DNA from: Brachybacterium saurashtrense
GTDB lineage: Bacteria > Actinomycetota > Actinomycetes > Actinomycetales > Dermabacteraceae
Direction: 5' to 3'
Assembly: GCF_003355475.1 (NCBI RefSeq)
Contig: NZ_CP031356.1
Span: forward strand, 1,922,001-1,986,000
Length of the DNA stretch: 64,000 nucleotides
Position 1 is the first letter of the stretch; every line of letters starts with the position of its first letter. The notes beneath the pieces were generated by a model. The model was not told the origin of the DNA. It worked only from the letters and a program-made list of their open reading frames with translations, and made no database searches. A program made the position numbers and the translations under genes. Positions 52,328 to 61,299 of the stretch are shown here, piece by piece.

Positions 52328-53788
52328 TCAGGGAATGGGCTCGTCCAGCACGTGGGTGACGAGCTCTGCGACCTTGGAGCGCTCGGAGCGCTGCAGGGTG
52401 ATGTGGGCGAACAGCTCCTTCTCCTTGAGCGCCTCGACCACGGAGGCGATCCCGTCGTAGCGGCCGATGCGCAGGTTGTCCCGCTGGGCGACGTCGTGGG
52501 TGAGCACCACGCGGGAGTTCTGGCCGATGCGGGAGAGCATGGTCAGCAGCACGTTCCGCTCGAGGGACTGGGCCTCGTCGACGATCACGAAGGCGTCGTG
52601 GAGGGAGCGGCCGCGGATGTGCGTCAGCGGCAGCACCTCGAGCATGCCGCGGGAGAGCACCTCGTCGATCACGTTCTGGGAGACCATCGAGCCGAGGGTG
52701 TCGAACACGGCCTGCCCCCACGGCCCCATCTTCTCGCTCTGATCGCCGGGGAGGTAGCCGAGCTCTTGCCCGCCCACGGCGAACAGGGGCCGGAACACCA
52801 TGATCTTGCGCTGGGTGCGGCGCTCCAGCACCGCCTCGAGGCCGGCGCACAGGGCGAGGGCGCTCTTGCCGGTGCCGGCGCGACCGCCCAGGGAGACGAT
52901 GCCCACGGATTCGTCCTGCAGCAGGTCGATCGCGACCCGCTGCTCGGCGGAGCGGCCGGAGACCCCGAACACGGTCTGGTCGCCGTGGACCAGTCGTGCC
53001 TGCTTGTCCCGGGTGACCCGGCCCAGCGCGGAGCCGCGCGGGCTGGTGAGGGTCAGGCCCGTGTGCACGGGCAGGTGGGCGATGTCGGGGACGTCCACGC
53101 TGCGGCCGTCGTAGAGGTCTGTCATGGTCTGCTCGTCCACCGCGGCGGTGACCATGCCGGTGTAGCCGCGGTCGCGGGCCAGCTCGGCGCGGTACTCCTC
53201 GGCGTGGATGCCGGAGGCGCTGGCCTTGATCCGCATCGGCAGGTCCTTGGAGACCAGCACCACGTTCTTGCCCTCGAGCTGGAGGTTCTTGGCGACGGCG
53301 AGGATGCGGGTGTCGTTGTCGCCGAGCCGGAAGCCGTCCGGCAGGGAGGCGGTGCTCATGTGGTTCAGCTCCACGTGCACGTGCCCTCCCTCCTTGCCGA
53401 TCGGCAGCGGCACGGAGAGGTTGCCGTGCAGCTCCCGCAGGTCGTCGAGGATCCGCAGGGCCTGGCGGGCGAAGTAGCCGAGGTCGGGGTGGTGGCGCTT
53501 GGCCTCGAGCTCGGTGACCACCACGATCGGCAGCACGATGTCGTGCTCGGCGAAGCGGTGCAGGGACAGCGGGTCGGAGAGGAGCACGGAGGTGTCCAGC
53601 ACGTAGGTGATCACGCCGGTCTCCACCTCGGCGAGCATCTGCTGCGCGACGCCGGGACGCAGGGAGGGCACCACGGGGGCGCCGTCCGGGTTCGCCGCCC
53701 CGAGGGATTCCGCCCGGCCCACCGACCGCAGGGCCGTGACGCCGCCCTCGGCAGGGAGAGTCTCGCGGGCAGTGGTGGTGTCGTCCAT
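52328..53788 (-). CDS. phoH2: PIN-PhoH fusion ATPase (PhoH2)
   Basis: 486-residue protein with an N-terminal PIN RNase domain ([18 protein letters not shown], later [15 protein letters not shown] and [13 protein letters not shown], acidic catalytic residues) and a C-terminal PhoH ATPase (Walker [14 protein letters not shown], Walker [13 protein letters not shown]). PhoH2 proteins are RNA helicase/nucleases related to VapC. The ATG at 53786-53788 is used because GGGAGG precedes it; upstream open frame lacks features. Rv1095 position. Confidence 0.94.
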   Translation of the reverse strand: MDDTTTARETLPAEGGVTALRSVGRAESLGAANPDGAPVVPSLRPGVAQQMLAEVETGVITYVLDTSVLLSDPLSLHRFAEHDIVLPIVVVTELEAKRHHPDLGYFARQALRILDDLRELHGNLSVPLPIGKEGGHVHVELNHMSTASLPDGFRLGDNDTRILAVAKNLQLEGKNVVLVSKDLPMRIKASASGIHAEEYRAELARDRGYTGMVTAAVDEQTMTDLYDGRSVDVPDIAHLPVHTGLTLTSPRGSALGRVTRDKQARLVHGDQTVFGVSGRSAEQRVAIDLLQDESVGIVSLGGRAGTGKSALALCAGLEAVLERRTQRKIMVFRPLFAVGGQELGYLPGDQSEKMGPWGQAVFDTLGSMVSQNVIDEVLSRGMLEVLPLTHIRGRSLHDAFVIVDEAQSLERNVLLTMLSRIGQNSRVVLTHDVAQRDNLRIGRYDGIASVVEALKEKELFAHITLQRSERSKVAELVTHVLDEPIP

Positions 53789-54088
53789 GGTGGCCTCCCG
53801 GATTGGTGCGGTTGCCTGGACCTTAGCCCCGTCGGCATCCGCGTTCGGGCGAGTCCCGCGGAATGCGGGGCCGACGTTCACCCGATGGTCATCGGGAGTT
53901 CTGCACACCTCCCGATGCGGCCAGTGTGCCACCGGTCACGTGCTCCGGCGGGGAGGCGATCGTCGTGTCAGCCCGGCGACGGCCCCCGTCCGCCCGCCGG
54001 CCTCCGCGCACCGTCCGCCCCGGCGGCCACCGCGCACGGTCCGCCCGGCGACCGCCGCGCCGCACCCGCTCCGCCCGCCCGGTGCTCC
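53789..54088. other. Intergenic region phoH2-uppS
   Basis: 300 bases. A short perfect inverted repeat CCCGATG/CATCGGG (53881-53896) lies upstream of phoH2. A degenerate GC-rich repeat of about 25 bases occurs twice (54004-54053). Nothing coding. Confidence 0.55.
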
Positions 54089-54847
54089 TCAGGCCCCGTA
54101 GCGCCGCTCGCGTCGGCAGAAGTCGCGCAGGGCGCGCAGCAGGTCCACCCGCCGGAAGCCGGGCCAGTAGGTCTCGCAGAACCAGTACTCCGAGTGCACG
54201 GACTGCCACAGCAGGAAGCCGGAGAGGCGCTGCTCGCCGGAGGTGCGGATGATGAGGTCCGGGTCGGGCTGGCCGCGGGTGTAGAGGTGCTCGGTGATGG
54301 ACTCGATGCTGATCCGCTCGGCGATGCCGTCCCCGTCCAGCCCCTGGCCGGCGAGGTCGCGCACGAGCTCCTGCACGGCGTCGACGATCTCCTCCCGCCC
54401 GCCGTACCCGATGGCGACGTTGACGGTGAGCCGGGCGTCGCGGGGGGCGGCCTCCTGCTCGCGCATGATCTCCGCCCGCATCGAGGCGGGCAGGGCGCCG
54501 GCGTTGCCGGTGAGGCGCACGCAGTGGCCGGCCCGGATGATCGCCGCGATGGTGTCGCCGATGATGCCGTAGAGCGCGGTGAGCTCCTCGGGCGGGCGGC
54601 GCAGGTTGTCGGTGGAGAGCATCCACACGGTGACCAGCGGGATGCCCAGGTCCTCGCACCAGGAGAGGAACTCCAGGATCTTCGCGGCGCCGGCGCGGTG
54701 GCCGTGCTCGGTGCTCTCCCCGGCCTCCTTCGCCCAGCGGCGGTTGCCGTCGACGATCACCCCGAGGTGCTGGGGCAGGTCGAAGGCCTCGAGCTCCCGC
54801 GTGAGGCGCCGCTCGTAGACCCGGTAGAGGAGTCCGTCATCGTCCAT
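54089..54847 (-). CDS. uppS: Cis-prenyl (isoprenyl) diphosphate synthase
   Basis: 252-residue Z-type prenyltransferase that extends allylic diphosphates with IPP for cell-wall lipid carriers. Signatures: HLGVIVDGNRRWAKEAG (catalytic Asp), STDNLRRPPEELT and DLIIRTSGEQRLSGFLLWQS, SEYWFCETYWPGF. Position beside trhA matches Rv1086 (a short-chain Z-farnesyl synthase), so the product could be short rather than C50-55. The ATG at 54845-54847 is chosen over the longer open frame, as it has GGAGGA-like sequence upstream. Confidence 0.94.
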   Translation of the reverse strand: MDDDGLLYRVYERRLTRELEAFDLPQHLGVIVDGNRRWAKEAGESTEHGHRAGAAKILEFLSWCEDLGIPLVTVWMLSTDNLRRPPEELTALYGIIGDTIAAIIRAGHCVRLTGNAGALPASMRAEIMREQEAAPRDARLTVNVAIGYGGREEIVDAVQELVRDLAGQGLDGDGIAERISIESITEHLYTRGQPDPDLIIRTSGEQRLSGFLLWQSVHSEYWFCETYWPGFRRVDLLRALRDFCRRERRYGA

Positions 54848-55066
54848 CGCGGTGCTCCTCCCCTCGTCCGTACCGCGCGCCCGCGGCCCTGGTCCCGTGC
54901 CCGCGGGGTCCCCGTCGGGCCGTCGTGCGGGGCCGTGGCCCGCGCGCCGTCCATCGTGCCGTGCGCCCTGCCTCTGCGGGCGCACGCCCCATTATCGACG
55001 ACGATCCCGGTGCTCCGGACTCCCCGCACGGATCGACACCGGATCGGCACAGGCCCCGCACCTCGA

Positions 55067-55090
55067 ACTTACGGTCGCGTAGGTTACGGT
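55067..55090 (+). promoter_or_regulatory. trhA promoter with inverted repeat
   Basis: ACTTACG (55067-55073) and CGTAGGT (55078-55084) form a 6-of-7 inverted repeat with spacer GTCG. TACGGT (55085-55090) ends six bases before the trhA ATG. The repeat covers the region just upstream of that -10 and is a plausible repressor site. Confidence 0.5.
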
Positions 55091-55096
55091 GTCCCC

Positions 55097-55969
55097 ATGA
55101 GCAACGGACAGCGCCGCGACAGCGGCACCCCCGGGCAGGGCGAGCCCCACGCGCTCCTCGAGCGCGAGGCCCCCCAGCACGCCCGCACTCCCCAGGAGCA
55201 GGAGGCGGCTCGCGCAGTCGCCGAGAGCGGCGGCACCCGGCTCCCGGCCGACGAGGAGCTGCCCACCGCCGAGAACTTCCCCTTCGCCCCGCGCACCCTC
55301 ACCCGGGCGATGGCGCGCCGTGCCACGCAGCTGGGCCTGCAGCTGCCCAAGCCCCGCCTGCGCGGGATGCTGCACCTGATCGCCTTCCCCACCAGCCTCG
55401 TGATCGGGCTGCTGCTGGTCGCGGTCGGGGAGAGCTTCGCGACGCGCCTGGCCTGCGCGGTGTTCGTGCTCACGGCGGGGATGCTGTTCGGCATCAGCGC
55501 CGTGTACCACCGCGGCACCTGGTCGCCGCAGCGGGCGATCATGCTGCGCCGCTTCGACCACGCCAACATCTTCCTGATCATCGCCGGCACCTACACCCCG
55601 ATCGCGGTGACGCTGCTGGCGCCGCGCCAGGCGCTGACGCTGCTGGTGATCGCCTGGGGTGGCGCCGCCGTGGGCGTGTGCTTCCGCCTGTTCTGGACGG
55701 GCGCGCCGCGCTGGATCTACGTGCCCGCGTACGTGGCGCTGGGCTGGGTGGCGGTGTTCTACATGCCCGCCCTGCACGCCGGCGGGGGCTGGGCGGTGGT
55801 GTGGCTGCTGGTGATCGGCGGCCTCGCCTACACGGCCGGCGCCGTGATGTACGCGCTCAAGCGCCCCAATCCGTCCCCGGCGTGGTTCGGGTTCCACGAG
55901 ATCTTCCATGCGGGAACCCTGGTGGGGTTCGGCTGCCACTTCGCCGCGGTGGCCGTCGCGGTGCTGTGA
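55097..55969 (+). CDS. trhA: Hemolysin III / TrhA family (PAQR) membrane protein
   Basis: 290-residue seven-TM PAQR-family protein; TrhA homologues influence membrane fluidity and lipid homeostasis. An acidic N-terminus of about 75 residues precedes the TMs. Metal ligands: SAVYHRG (after TM2), RFDHANIFLIIAGTYTPI, and FHEIFHAGTLVGFGCHF (two His). A larger plus-strand open frame reaching back over phoH2 is a composition artefact. Position equals Rv1085c. Confidence 0.92.
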   Translation: MSNGQRRDSGTPGQGEPHALLEREAPQHARTPQEQEAARAVAESGGTRLPADEELPTAENFPFAPRTLTRAMARRATQLGLQLPKPRLRGMLHLIAFPTSLVIGLLLVAVGESFATRLACAVFVLTAGMLFGISAVYHRGTWSPQRAIMLRRFDHANIFLIIAGTYTPIAVTLLAPRQALTLLVIAWGGAAVGVCFRLFWTGAPRWIYVPAYVALGWVAVFYMPALHAGGGWAVVWLLVIGGLAYTAGAVMYALKRPNPSPAWFGFHEIFHAGTLVGFGCHFAAVAVAVL

Positions 55970-56012
55970 GGCGCCGACGGGGACGCGGCCGTCCCGGACT
56001 GCTCCGGAGAGG

Positions 56013-56360
56013 TCAGTCCCGGCCCTCCTGCGGCGGGGCATCGCCCTCCCCGGGGCCGTGATCCGCCTCCGGGCGCTCCTCGGGCTCGTCCCCGGGTGCG
56101 TCCTCCTCCGCATGCTCGCGCTCCTGCGCGGCGTCCCGCTCGGCGTCCTTGCGCTCCTCCACCCGGGCCCGTGCCTGGACGCGCCGGGTGCGGCGGGTCA
56201 TGTCGACCGCGAGCAGCACCACCAGCACGGCGAGCACGAACATCGCGAAGAAGCCCGGCAGGCCCGGGGAGACGGTGACGGAGTTGAACTCCGAGCCGTC
56301 CGAGGGGCTGGGGGCCGTGACCAGGGCGCCCAGGGCCCGCACCGCACCCGCGCCGGTCAT
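56013..56360 (-). CDS. Small membrane protein with charged coiled-coil tail (Rv1083-like position)
   Basis: 115 residues: one TM helix (about 33-53, GFFAMFVLAVLVVLLAVDM) then a highly charged Arg/Glu helix (RRTRRVQARARVEERKDAER) and acidic tail. It starts inside the mca stop (ATGA overlap), so it is coupled to mca. M. tuberculosis has a small gene (Rv1083) in the same place next to mca. Function unknown. Confidence 0.75.
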   Translation of the reverse strand: MTGAGAVRALGALVTAPSPSDGSEFNSVTVSPGLPGFFAMFVLAVLVVLLAVDMTRRTRRVQARARVEERKDAERDAAQEREHAEEDAPGDEPEERPEADHGPGEGDAPPQEGRD

Positions 56361-57268
56361 GCCCGGGCCCCGAGGTGCTCGTGGCGCAGGCCGGCGAAGA
56401 GGTCGTTCTCGGGGAGCTTCACCGGGATGCGGGAGATGTGCAGCTCGTAGTCCTCGGTGCCCCAGGCCGCGGTCTCCACGGCGTGCGGGATGCGGAAGAA
56501 CGGCCCCTCGGGGTCCACCTGCGTGGCGTGGGCGCGCAGGGCGTCGTCGCGGATCGCGAGGTAGTCGCGCACGTCGATCCGGGTGGTGAGCAGGCGGTCG
56601 TTGCTCTCGTCGTAGCGCTGCAGCATCTGGTCGAGCATCTCGTTGGGGGTGCCCTCGGCGTGCAGGTGGCGGCTCACGGCGGCGAAGCGCTGGCGGTGGA
56701 AGCCGTTGATGTAGTACAGCTTCGCCACCTCCCACGGCGCGCCGAGCTCGGGCGCGAACTGCGGATCCGCCGCGAGATCGAAGGCCGCCAGGCTGATGCG
56801 GTTGGTCTGGATGTGATCGGGGTGCGGGTAGCCGCCGTTCTCGTCGTACGTGGTCATCACGTGCGGTCGCAGGCGACGCACCGCTTCGACCAGCGGGCGC
56901 GCCGCCTCCTCGACGGGCATCGTCGCGAAGCTGTCCTCCGGCAGCGGCGGCAGCGGGTCGCCCTCGGGCAGGCCGGAGTCGACGAAGCCGAGCCACTCGT
57001 GCCCCACGCCGAGGATCTCCTGGGCCCGGGCCATCTCCTGCCGGCGGATCCCGGGCAGCGTCTCACGGGTCACCGAGGGGTCGTCGCGCAGGCGGGGATT
57101 CAGCACGTCGCCGCGCTCGCCGCCGGTGCAGGTGATGACGGTGACCTCGACGCCCTCGCGCGCGTAGCGCGCGGTGGACCCTGCCCCCTTGGACGACTCG
57201 TCGTCCGGGTGCGCGTGGACGGCCACCATGCGCAGGGGCTCTTCGGGAGTGGGCTGCTGGACGGTCAC
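56357..57268 (-). CDS. mca: Mycothiol S-conjugate amidase
   Basis: 303-residue zinc amidase that cleaves mycothiol S-conjugates to a mercapturic acid and GlcN-Ins in detoxification. Zinc site: VAVHAHPDDESSKG (HXDD) and GGYPHPDHIQTN (HPDH). TYDENGGYPHPDH and YINGFHRQRF separate Mca from MshB. Start is GTG at 57268 with GGAGG just upstream; an open frame reaching 57412 is not used. Presence implies a mycothiol-producing actinobacterium. Confidence 0.95.
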   Translation of the reverse strand: MTVQQPTPEEPLRMVAVHAHPDDESSKGAGSTARYAREGVEVTVITCTGGERGDVLNPRLRDDPSVTRETLPGIRRQEMARAQEILGVGHEWLGFVDSGLPEGDPLPPLPEDSFATMPVEEAARPLVEAVRRLRPHVMTTYDENGGYPHPDHIQTNRISLAAFDLAADPQFAPELGAPWEVAKLYYINGFHRQRFAAVSRHLHAEGTPNEMLDQMLQRYDESNDRLLTTRIDVRDYLAIRDDALRAHATQVDPEGPFFRIPHAVETAAWGTEDYELHISRIPVKLPENDLFAGLRHEHLGARA

Positions 57269-57588
57269 GGGGCTCCTCCGAGGCGGCGGGTGGGACGGGA
57301 ACGGGTCCACGGGGACGGTGCGCGTCGCCGCCCTGTGTCCGGGCGGGGCGCGGCGCCCCGGCGCGGTCGGGTGCGGCACGGGGCGGACGCGACGCGAACG
57401 GTCACGTCGCACCGGCGTCCGATCCTACGCCACCTCGGCGCTCCCGCCCCTGGGAGGAGGGCGGCAGGTGCACGGCGGCCTCCGCGCCCGACGGCGCTCC
57501 CCCGCCCGATGGGATCCCCGGCACCTGTCGGGCTCCTCCGAGGCGCGGTCTGGAACACTGGGGCCATGACTCATGCGGGATCGTGCAC
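57269..57588. other. Divergent intergenic region mca / DUF4307 gene
   Basis: 320 very GC-rich bases between divergent genes. I see no clear promoter hexamers, palindrome or small gene here. Confidence 0.5.
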
Positions 57589-57981
57589 ATGACCGCCCCG
57601 GACCGGCGCCACGAGCAGCGCTACGGCGGGCCGCTCGTGGGCCGTCGCACGTCCCGCGTCCTGATCGCCCTCGCCGCGGCGGTGTTCCTGGGGATCGTGG
57701 GCTACGTGGGCGTGCAGGCCGCGAGCACGCCGGTGCGCCACGAAGTGCTCGCCTACCAGCACCTCGCCGACGACGTCATCGCGGTCGACTTCCAGGTCAC
57801 GATGGATCCCGGCACCGAGGCCGTCTGCCGGGTGCAGGCCCTGAACAAGGGGCGGGCCCAGGTGGGCTTCCTCGAGACCACGATCCCGGCCCAGGAGTCG
57901 CGCCGCAGCACCCATCACGTGGAGATCTCCACCCAGGGCGAGGCGGTCTCGGCGGAGATCATCGACTGCTCGCCGCGCTGA
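57589..57981 (+). CDS. DUF4307 membrane protein
   Basis: 130 residues with one TM helix (about 23-45, SRVLIALAAAVFLGIVGYVG) and a small extracytoplasmic beta domain (AVDFQVTMDPGTEAVCRVQA, HHVEISTQGEAVSAEIIDC) with two Cys. Rv1081c-type gene in the mca-greA neighbourhood. A GTG two codons upstream (57583) is an alternative start. Function unknown. Confidence 0.87.
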   Translation: MTAPDRRHEQRYGGPLVGRRTSRVLIALAAAVFLGIVGYVGVQAASTPVRHEVLAYQHLADDVIAVDFQVTMDPGTEAVCRVQALNKGRAQVGFLETTIPAQESRRSTHHVEISTQGEAVSAEIIDCSPR

Positions 57982-58042
57982 CGCCCTGCCTCCGCCGCGG
58001 CGACATCGGGGGACGATCCGCGGATCCGTCAGCACGAACGTG

Positions 58043-58117
58043 TACAGTGCTCCGGAACCGGCACAACGCCGATTCATCATCACCCGCACACGGGGCGCAT
58101 GAGACATGTGCCCCGTG
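58043..58117 (+). promoter_or_regulatory. greA promoter and structured leader
   Basis: TACAGT at 58043-58048 is a good -10. The transcript would have about 125 leader bases, including an 8-bp hairpin CACGGGGC/GCCCCGTG (58089-58096, 58110-58117) with a 13-base loop. It could be an attenuator or a remnant terminator. Confidence 0.45.
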
Positions 58118-58178
58118 ATTCGCGTATTGGGGGCCCTTCGCTCCCGTGCGCCTCATCAAGGACGACAGGAGTGAACCC

Positions 58179-58670
58179 ATGAGCAGCCAGCCGAATGGCG
58201 CCTGGCTCACCCAGGACGCGTACGACCGCCTGGTCAAGGAGCTCGAGGAGCTCGAGGGCCCGGGACGCACCGAGATCGCCGAACGCATCGCCGCGGCGCG
58301 CGACGAGGGCGACCTCAAGGAGAACGGCGGGTACCACGCCGCCCGCGAGGAGCAGGGCAAGATGGAGGCGCGGATCGCGGACCTCCAGCGGCTGCTGAAG
58401 AACGCCGTGGTGGGCGAGTCCCCCAAGGACGACGGCGTGGTCGAGCCGGGCATGGTCGTGGAGATCTCCATGGCCGGCAAGACGCGCACCTTCCTGCTGG
58501 GCAATCGCGAGATCGCCGACGGCGACGACACTCTCGAGGTGTACTCCTCCGAGTCCCCGCTGGGCAGCGCGATCCACGGCTCGACGGTGGGCGACACCGT
58601 CGACTACACCGCCCCGAACGGGAAGTCCTTCCCGATCGAGATCCTCAAGGCCACGCCCTACACGGCCTGA
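58179..58670 (+). CDS. greA: Transcription elongation factor GreA
   Basis: 163-residue factor that rescues backtracked RNA polymerase. N-terminal coiled coil with AERIAAARDEGDLKENGGYH (acidic tip D-E-GDLKEN), C-terminal FKBP-like domain ending SFPIEILKATPY. The ATG at 58179 has AGGAG upstream; the longer frame from 58146 has none. Followed by a strong terminator. Rv1080c position. Confidence 0.96.
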   Translation: MSSQPNGAWLTQDAYDRLVKELEELEGPGRTEIAERIAAARDEGDLKENGGYHAAREEQGKMEARIADLQRLLKNAVVGESPKDDGVVEPGMVVEISMAGKTRTFLLGNREIADGDDTLEVYSSESPLGSAIHGSTVGDTVDYTAPNGKSFPIEILKATPYTA

Positions 58671-58726
58671 GCCTCACCCGAGCCCACCGGGGGTGACCCA
58701 GCGTCCACCCCGGTCCGCTCGCCGAC

Positions 58727-58764
58727 AGGAGGGCCCGTCCGGCAGCTACCGGACGGGCCCTCCT
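58727..58764. terminator. greA terminator
   Basis: Perfect 16-bp stem (58727-58742 with 58749-58764), loop CAGCTA, followed by TCTC; 56 bases after greA and before the convergent permease gene. Confidence 0.9.
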
Positions 58765-58815
58765 CTCGTGCGGCGCGGCGTCCGGCCGCGCGGGACCGGT
58801 CCCCGCGCGGGGCGC

Positions 58816-60261
58816 TCAGGCCCCGCCCTCGCGCGGCGGGGTCGCCGGGGGCTCCTGCTCGTGGGCGGCGCTGTCCGGCCGGTCCTCGGAGGTGGGCGCG
58901 GCATCCGCGGGCGATGCGCCGGTCGAGGGGTCGACGGGGGCGGCCGACGGGGAGTCATCCGGCGAGGGGGCGGCTCCGCCGGGCGTCGCGGCGACCGGCG
59001 CGGCGGTCCCCGACGCGGCGGCGCCTGCCGTCGCAGGAACGGGTCGCGGCGCGCTCGGGACGGCCGTCGCGGCGGCCGCCGCCTCGGCACGGCCCTGCGC
59101 CGCCGCCGCGCCCTTCCGGCCCAGCGAGGCGAAGTGCTGCGCACTGGCCTGGTCCTGGCCCAGCTCGGGGCTGGGATCCCGGCCCACCACGTACAGCAGC
59201 GTCGCGTTGAGGAAGGCGATCAGCGGGATCGCGAAGAGCGCCCCGGCGATCCCGGCCACCATGGCGCCTGCCGCGACGCCCAGGAACACCGCCAGGGGGT
59301 GCAGCTCCACGGCCTTGCCCATCAGGAAGGGCTGCAGCACGTTGCCCTCGAGCTGCTGCACCGCCAGCACGATCGCCAGCATGATCAGCGCGCCGATCCA
59401 TCCGTTCAGCACCAGCACCAGCAGCACGGCGACGGCGCCGGAGGCGATCGCACCCACCAGCGGGATGAAGGAGAACAGGAACACCAGCAGCCAGATCGGC
59501 ACCGCGTACGAGCCCAGGCCCAGCGCGATCATGCCGATCGCGATGCCGGTGGCGTCCACACCCGCGACCAGGATCTGCGTGCGGATGTATGCCGAGAGCG
59601 CCTTCCATCCGCGACGGAACGCCTCATGGGTGGGCACCCGGGCGGCCGGCGGCAGCAGGCCCACCGTCCAGCGCCAGATCCCGGAGCCGCCGGCGAGGAA
59701 GAAGAACAGCGCGAACAGGCAGATGACGATGCCGGTGGCGACGTTGCCGAGCACCGCCGCCGTGCCGAGGGCGCCGGAGACCAGCTGATCGGCGTTCTGC
59801 TGCAGCTGAGCCAGCCCCTCCTCGATCGCCGAGTTGATCATCGTGTCGTCGATCTGGAAGGTGGCGGTGGCCCAGTCGGTCAGGGCCTGGAAGCCGGCGA
59901 TGGCCTTGTTCTGGATGTCCGCGTACTGCGCGAAGAGCTGGCGCCCGGCGAGGGTGAACATCCCCGAGATCACCAGCAGCAGCCCCAGCAGGGCGATGCC
60001 GCTGGCCGCGCCGCGCCCCAGGAAGGTGTAGCGGGTGAGCACCTTGACCACCGGGGTGAGCAGCGCCGCGAGCAGCACGGCGATGAGCACCGGGATGACC
60101 AGGACGGCGACCTTCAGCAGCCCCCAGATGAGGAGCGCGGAGGCCGCGACCACGACGATCATCCGCCAGGACCAGGCGGCGGCGCGGCGGATCCCCATCG
60201 GGATCTCCTCGACCTCGGGCGCGAGACCGGGAGGTCGCGGGGCGGGGCGCAGCTTCGGCAT
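58816..60261 (-). CDS. AI-2E family transporter (UPF0118 permease)
   Basis: 481-residue membrane protein with about eight TM helices. Family features: LLAALLTPVVKVL near TM2-3 and the C-terminal block FIPLVGAIASGAVAVLLVL, AVQQLEGNVLQPFLMGKAVE, typical of AI-2E/TqsA-like permeases. Cargo in most relatives is not autoinducer-2 but ions or unknown solutes. The last 110 residues are an Ala/Pro/Ser/Asp disordered tail, unusually long. Confidence 0.92.
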   Translation of the reverse strand: MPKLRPAPRPPGLAPEVEEIPMGIRRAAAWSWRMIVVVAASALLIWGLLKVAVLVIPVLIAVLLAALLTPVVKVLTRYTFLGRGAASGIALLGLLLVISGMFTLAGRQLFAQYADIQNKAIAGFQALTDWATATFQIDDTMINSAIEEGLAQLQQNADQLVSGALGTAAVLGNVATGIVICLFALFFFLAGGSGIWRWTVGLLPPAARVPTHEAFRRGWKALSAYIRTQILVAGVDATGIAIGMIALGLGSYAVPIWLLVFLFSFIPLVGAIASGAVAVLLVLVLNGWIGALIMLAIVLAVQQLEGNVLQPFLMGKAVELHPLAVFLGVAAGAMVAGIAGALFAIPLIAFLNATLLYVVGRDPSPELGQDQASAQHFASLGRKGAAAAQGRAEAAAAATAVPSAPRPVPATAGAAASGTAAPVAATPGGAAPSPDDSPSAAPVDPSTGASPADAAPTSEDRPDSAAHEQEPPATPPREGGA

Positions 60262-60402
60262 GGGACTCCTTCCGTCCTGACCATGGCGGTCACGTGCATC
60301 CTAGCCACGCCCGTCGACCTCGAGCCGCCCCCGACGAAGGTCGGACCCGTGCTGTCCGTCCGGTGGGCACGGCCGAGCGCCGGGGCGCACTAGCGTGATC
60401 GC

Positions 60403-61299
60403 ATGCACAGCGACCCCCTGTCCTCCTCCTCCGCATCCCCGGCCGCGGGGTCGGCAGCACCGGCGGCGCCCGGGGCGGCCGGTCCCTCCGCGCACCACGT
60501 CGCGCCGGACGCCGCCCCGGTCACGGCCGACGCCGCGGTGCCGGCGCGCACCGCCCTGTCGATCCGGGGGCTGAGGAAGTCCTTCGGCGGCACCGAGGTG
60601 GTGCACGGGCTCTCCCTGGACGTGCCGCAGGGATCCTTCTACGGGATCGTGGGCCCCAACGGCGCCGGCAAGACCACCACGCTGTCCATGGCGACCGGCC
60701 TGCTGCGCCCCGACGCCGGCACCGCCCACGTGCTCGAGCACGACATGTGGCAGCAGCCCCAGCAGGCCAAGGCCCGCCTCGGCGTGCTCGCCGACGGACT
60801 GCGCACCTTCGACCGCCTCACCGGGCAGGAGCTGCTCACCTACGTGGGGCTGGTGCGCGGCATGGAGCCGGATGTCGTCGAGGAGCGCAGCGCCTCGCTG
60901 CTGGCGGCGCTGGACCTCGCGGACGAGGACGGCAAGCTGGTGGTGGACTACTCCGCCGGGATGACCAAGAAGATCCTGCTCGCCTGCGCGCTGCTGCACG
61001 GGCCGCGCCTGCTGGTGCTGGACGAGCCGCTCGAGGCGGTCGATCCCGTCTCCGCGCAGGTGATCCGCACGATCCTCACCACCTACGTGCAGGGCGGCGG
61101 CACGGTGGTGCTCTCGAGCCACGTGATGGAGCTGGTCGAGGGGCTGTGCAGCCACGTCGCGATCATCGCCCACGGCGAGCTGCTCGCCGACGGCACGCTC
61201 GAGCAGGTGCGCCAGGGCGGGTCCCTGGTGCAGACCTTCATCGACCTCGTGGGCGGCGGGAACGTCGCGGAGGGGAGCCTGTCGTGGCTGGAGTCCTGA
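60403..61299 (+). CDS. ABC transporter ATP-binding protein
   Basis: 298 residues with a 48-residue Ala/Pro N-terminal extension before LSIRGLRKSFGGTEVV. Walker A GPNGAGKTTT, signature YSAGMTKKILLACAL (LSGGQ variant SAGMTKK), Walker B LLVLDEPLEAVDP, H-loop SSH. TAGCGT ends six bases before the ATG. The end overlaps the permease start by 16 bases. Exporter of unknown cargo. Confidence 0.94.
   Translation: MHSDPLSSSSASPAAGSAAPAAPGAAGPSAHHVAPDAAPVTADAAVPARTALSIRGLRKSFGGTEVVHGLSLDVPQGSFYGIVGPNGAGKTTTLSMATGLLRPDAGTAHVLEHDMWQQPQQAKARLGVLADGLRTFDRLTGQELLTYVGLVRGMEPDVVEERSASLLAALDLADEDGKLVVDYSAGMTKKILLACALLHGPRLLVLDEPLEAVDPVSAQVIRTILTTYVQGGGTVVLSSHVMELVEGLCSHVAIIAHGELLADGTLEQVRQGGSLVQTFIDLVGGGNVAEGSLSWLES

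Noticed and set aside
52100-55096. Very long plus-strand open frame (about 1290 codons) ending in trhA
   Set aside because: It runs antisense over phoH2 and uppS, has repetitive Gly/Val/His/Gln-rich composition and no domain signs. Only the last 290 codons (trhA) are real. High GC makes such shadow frames common.
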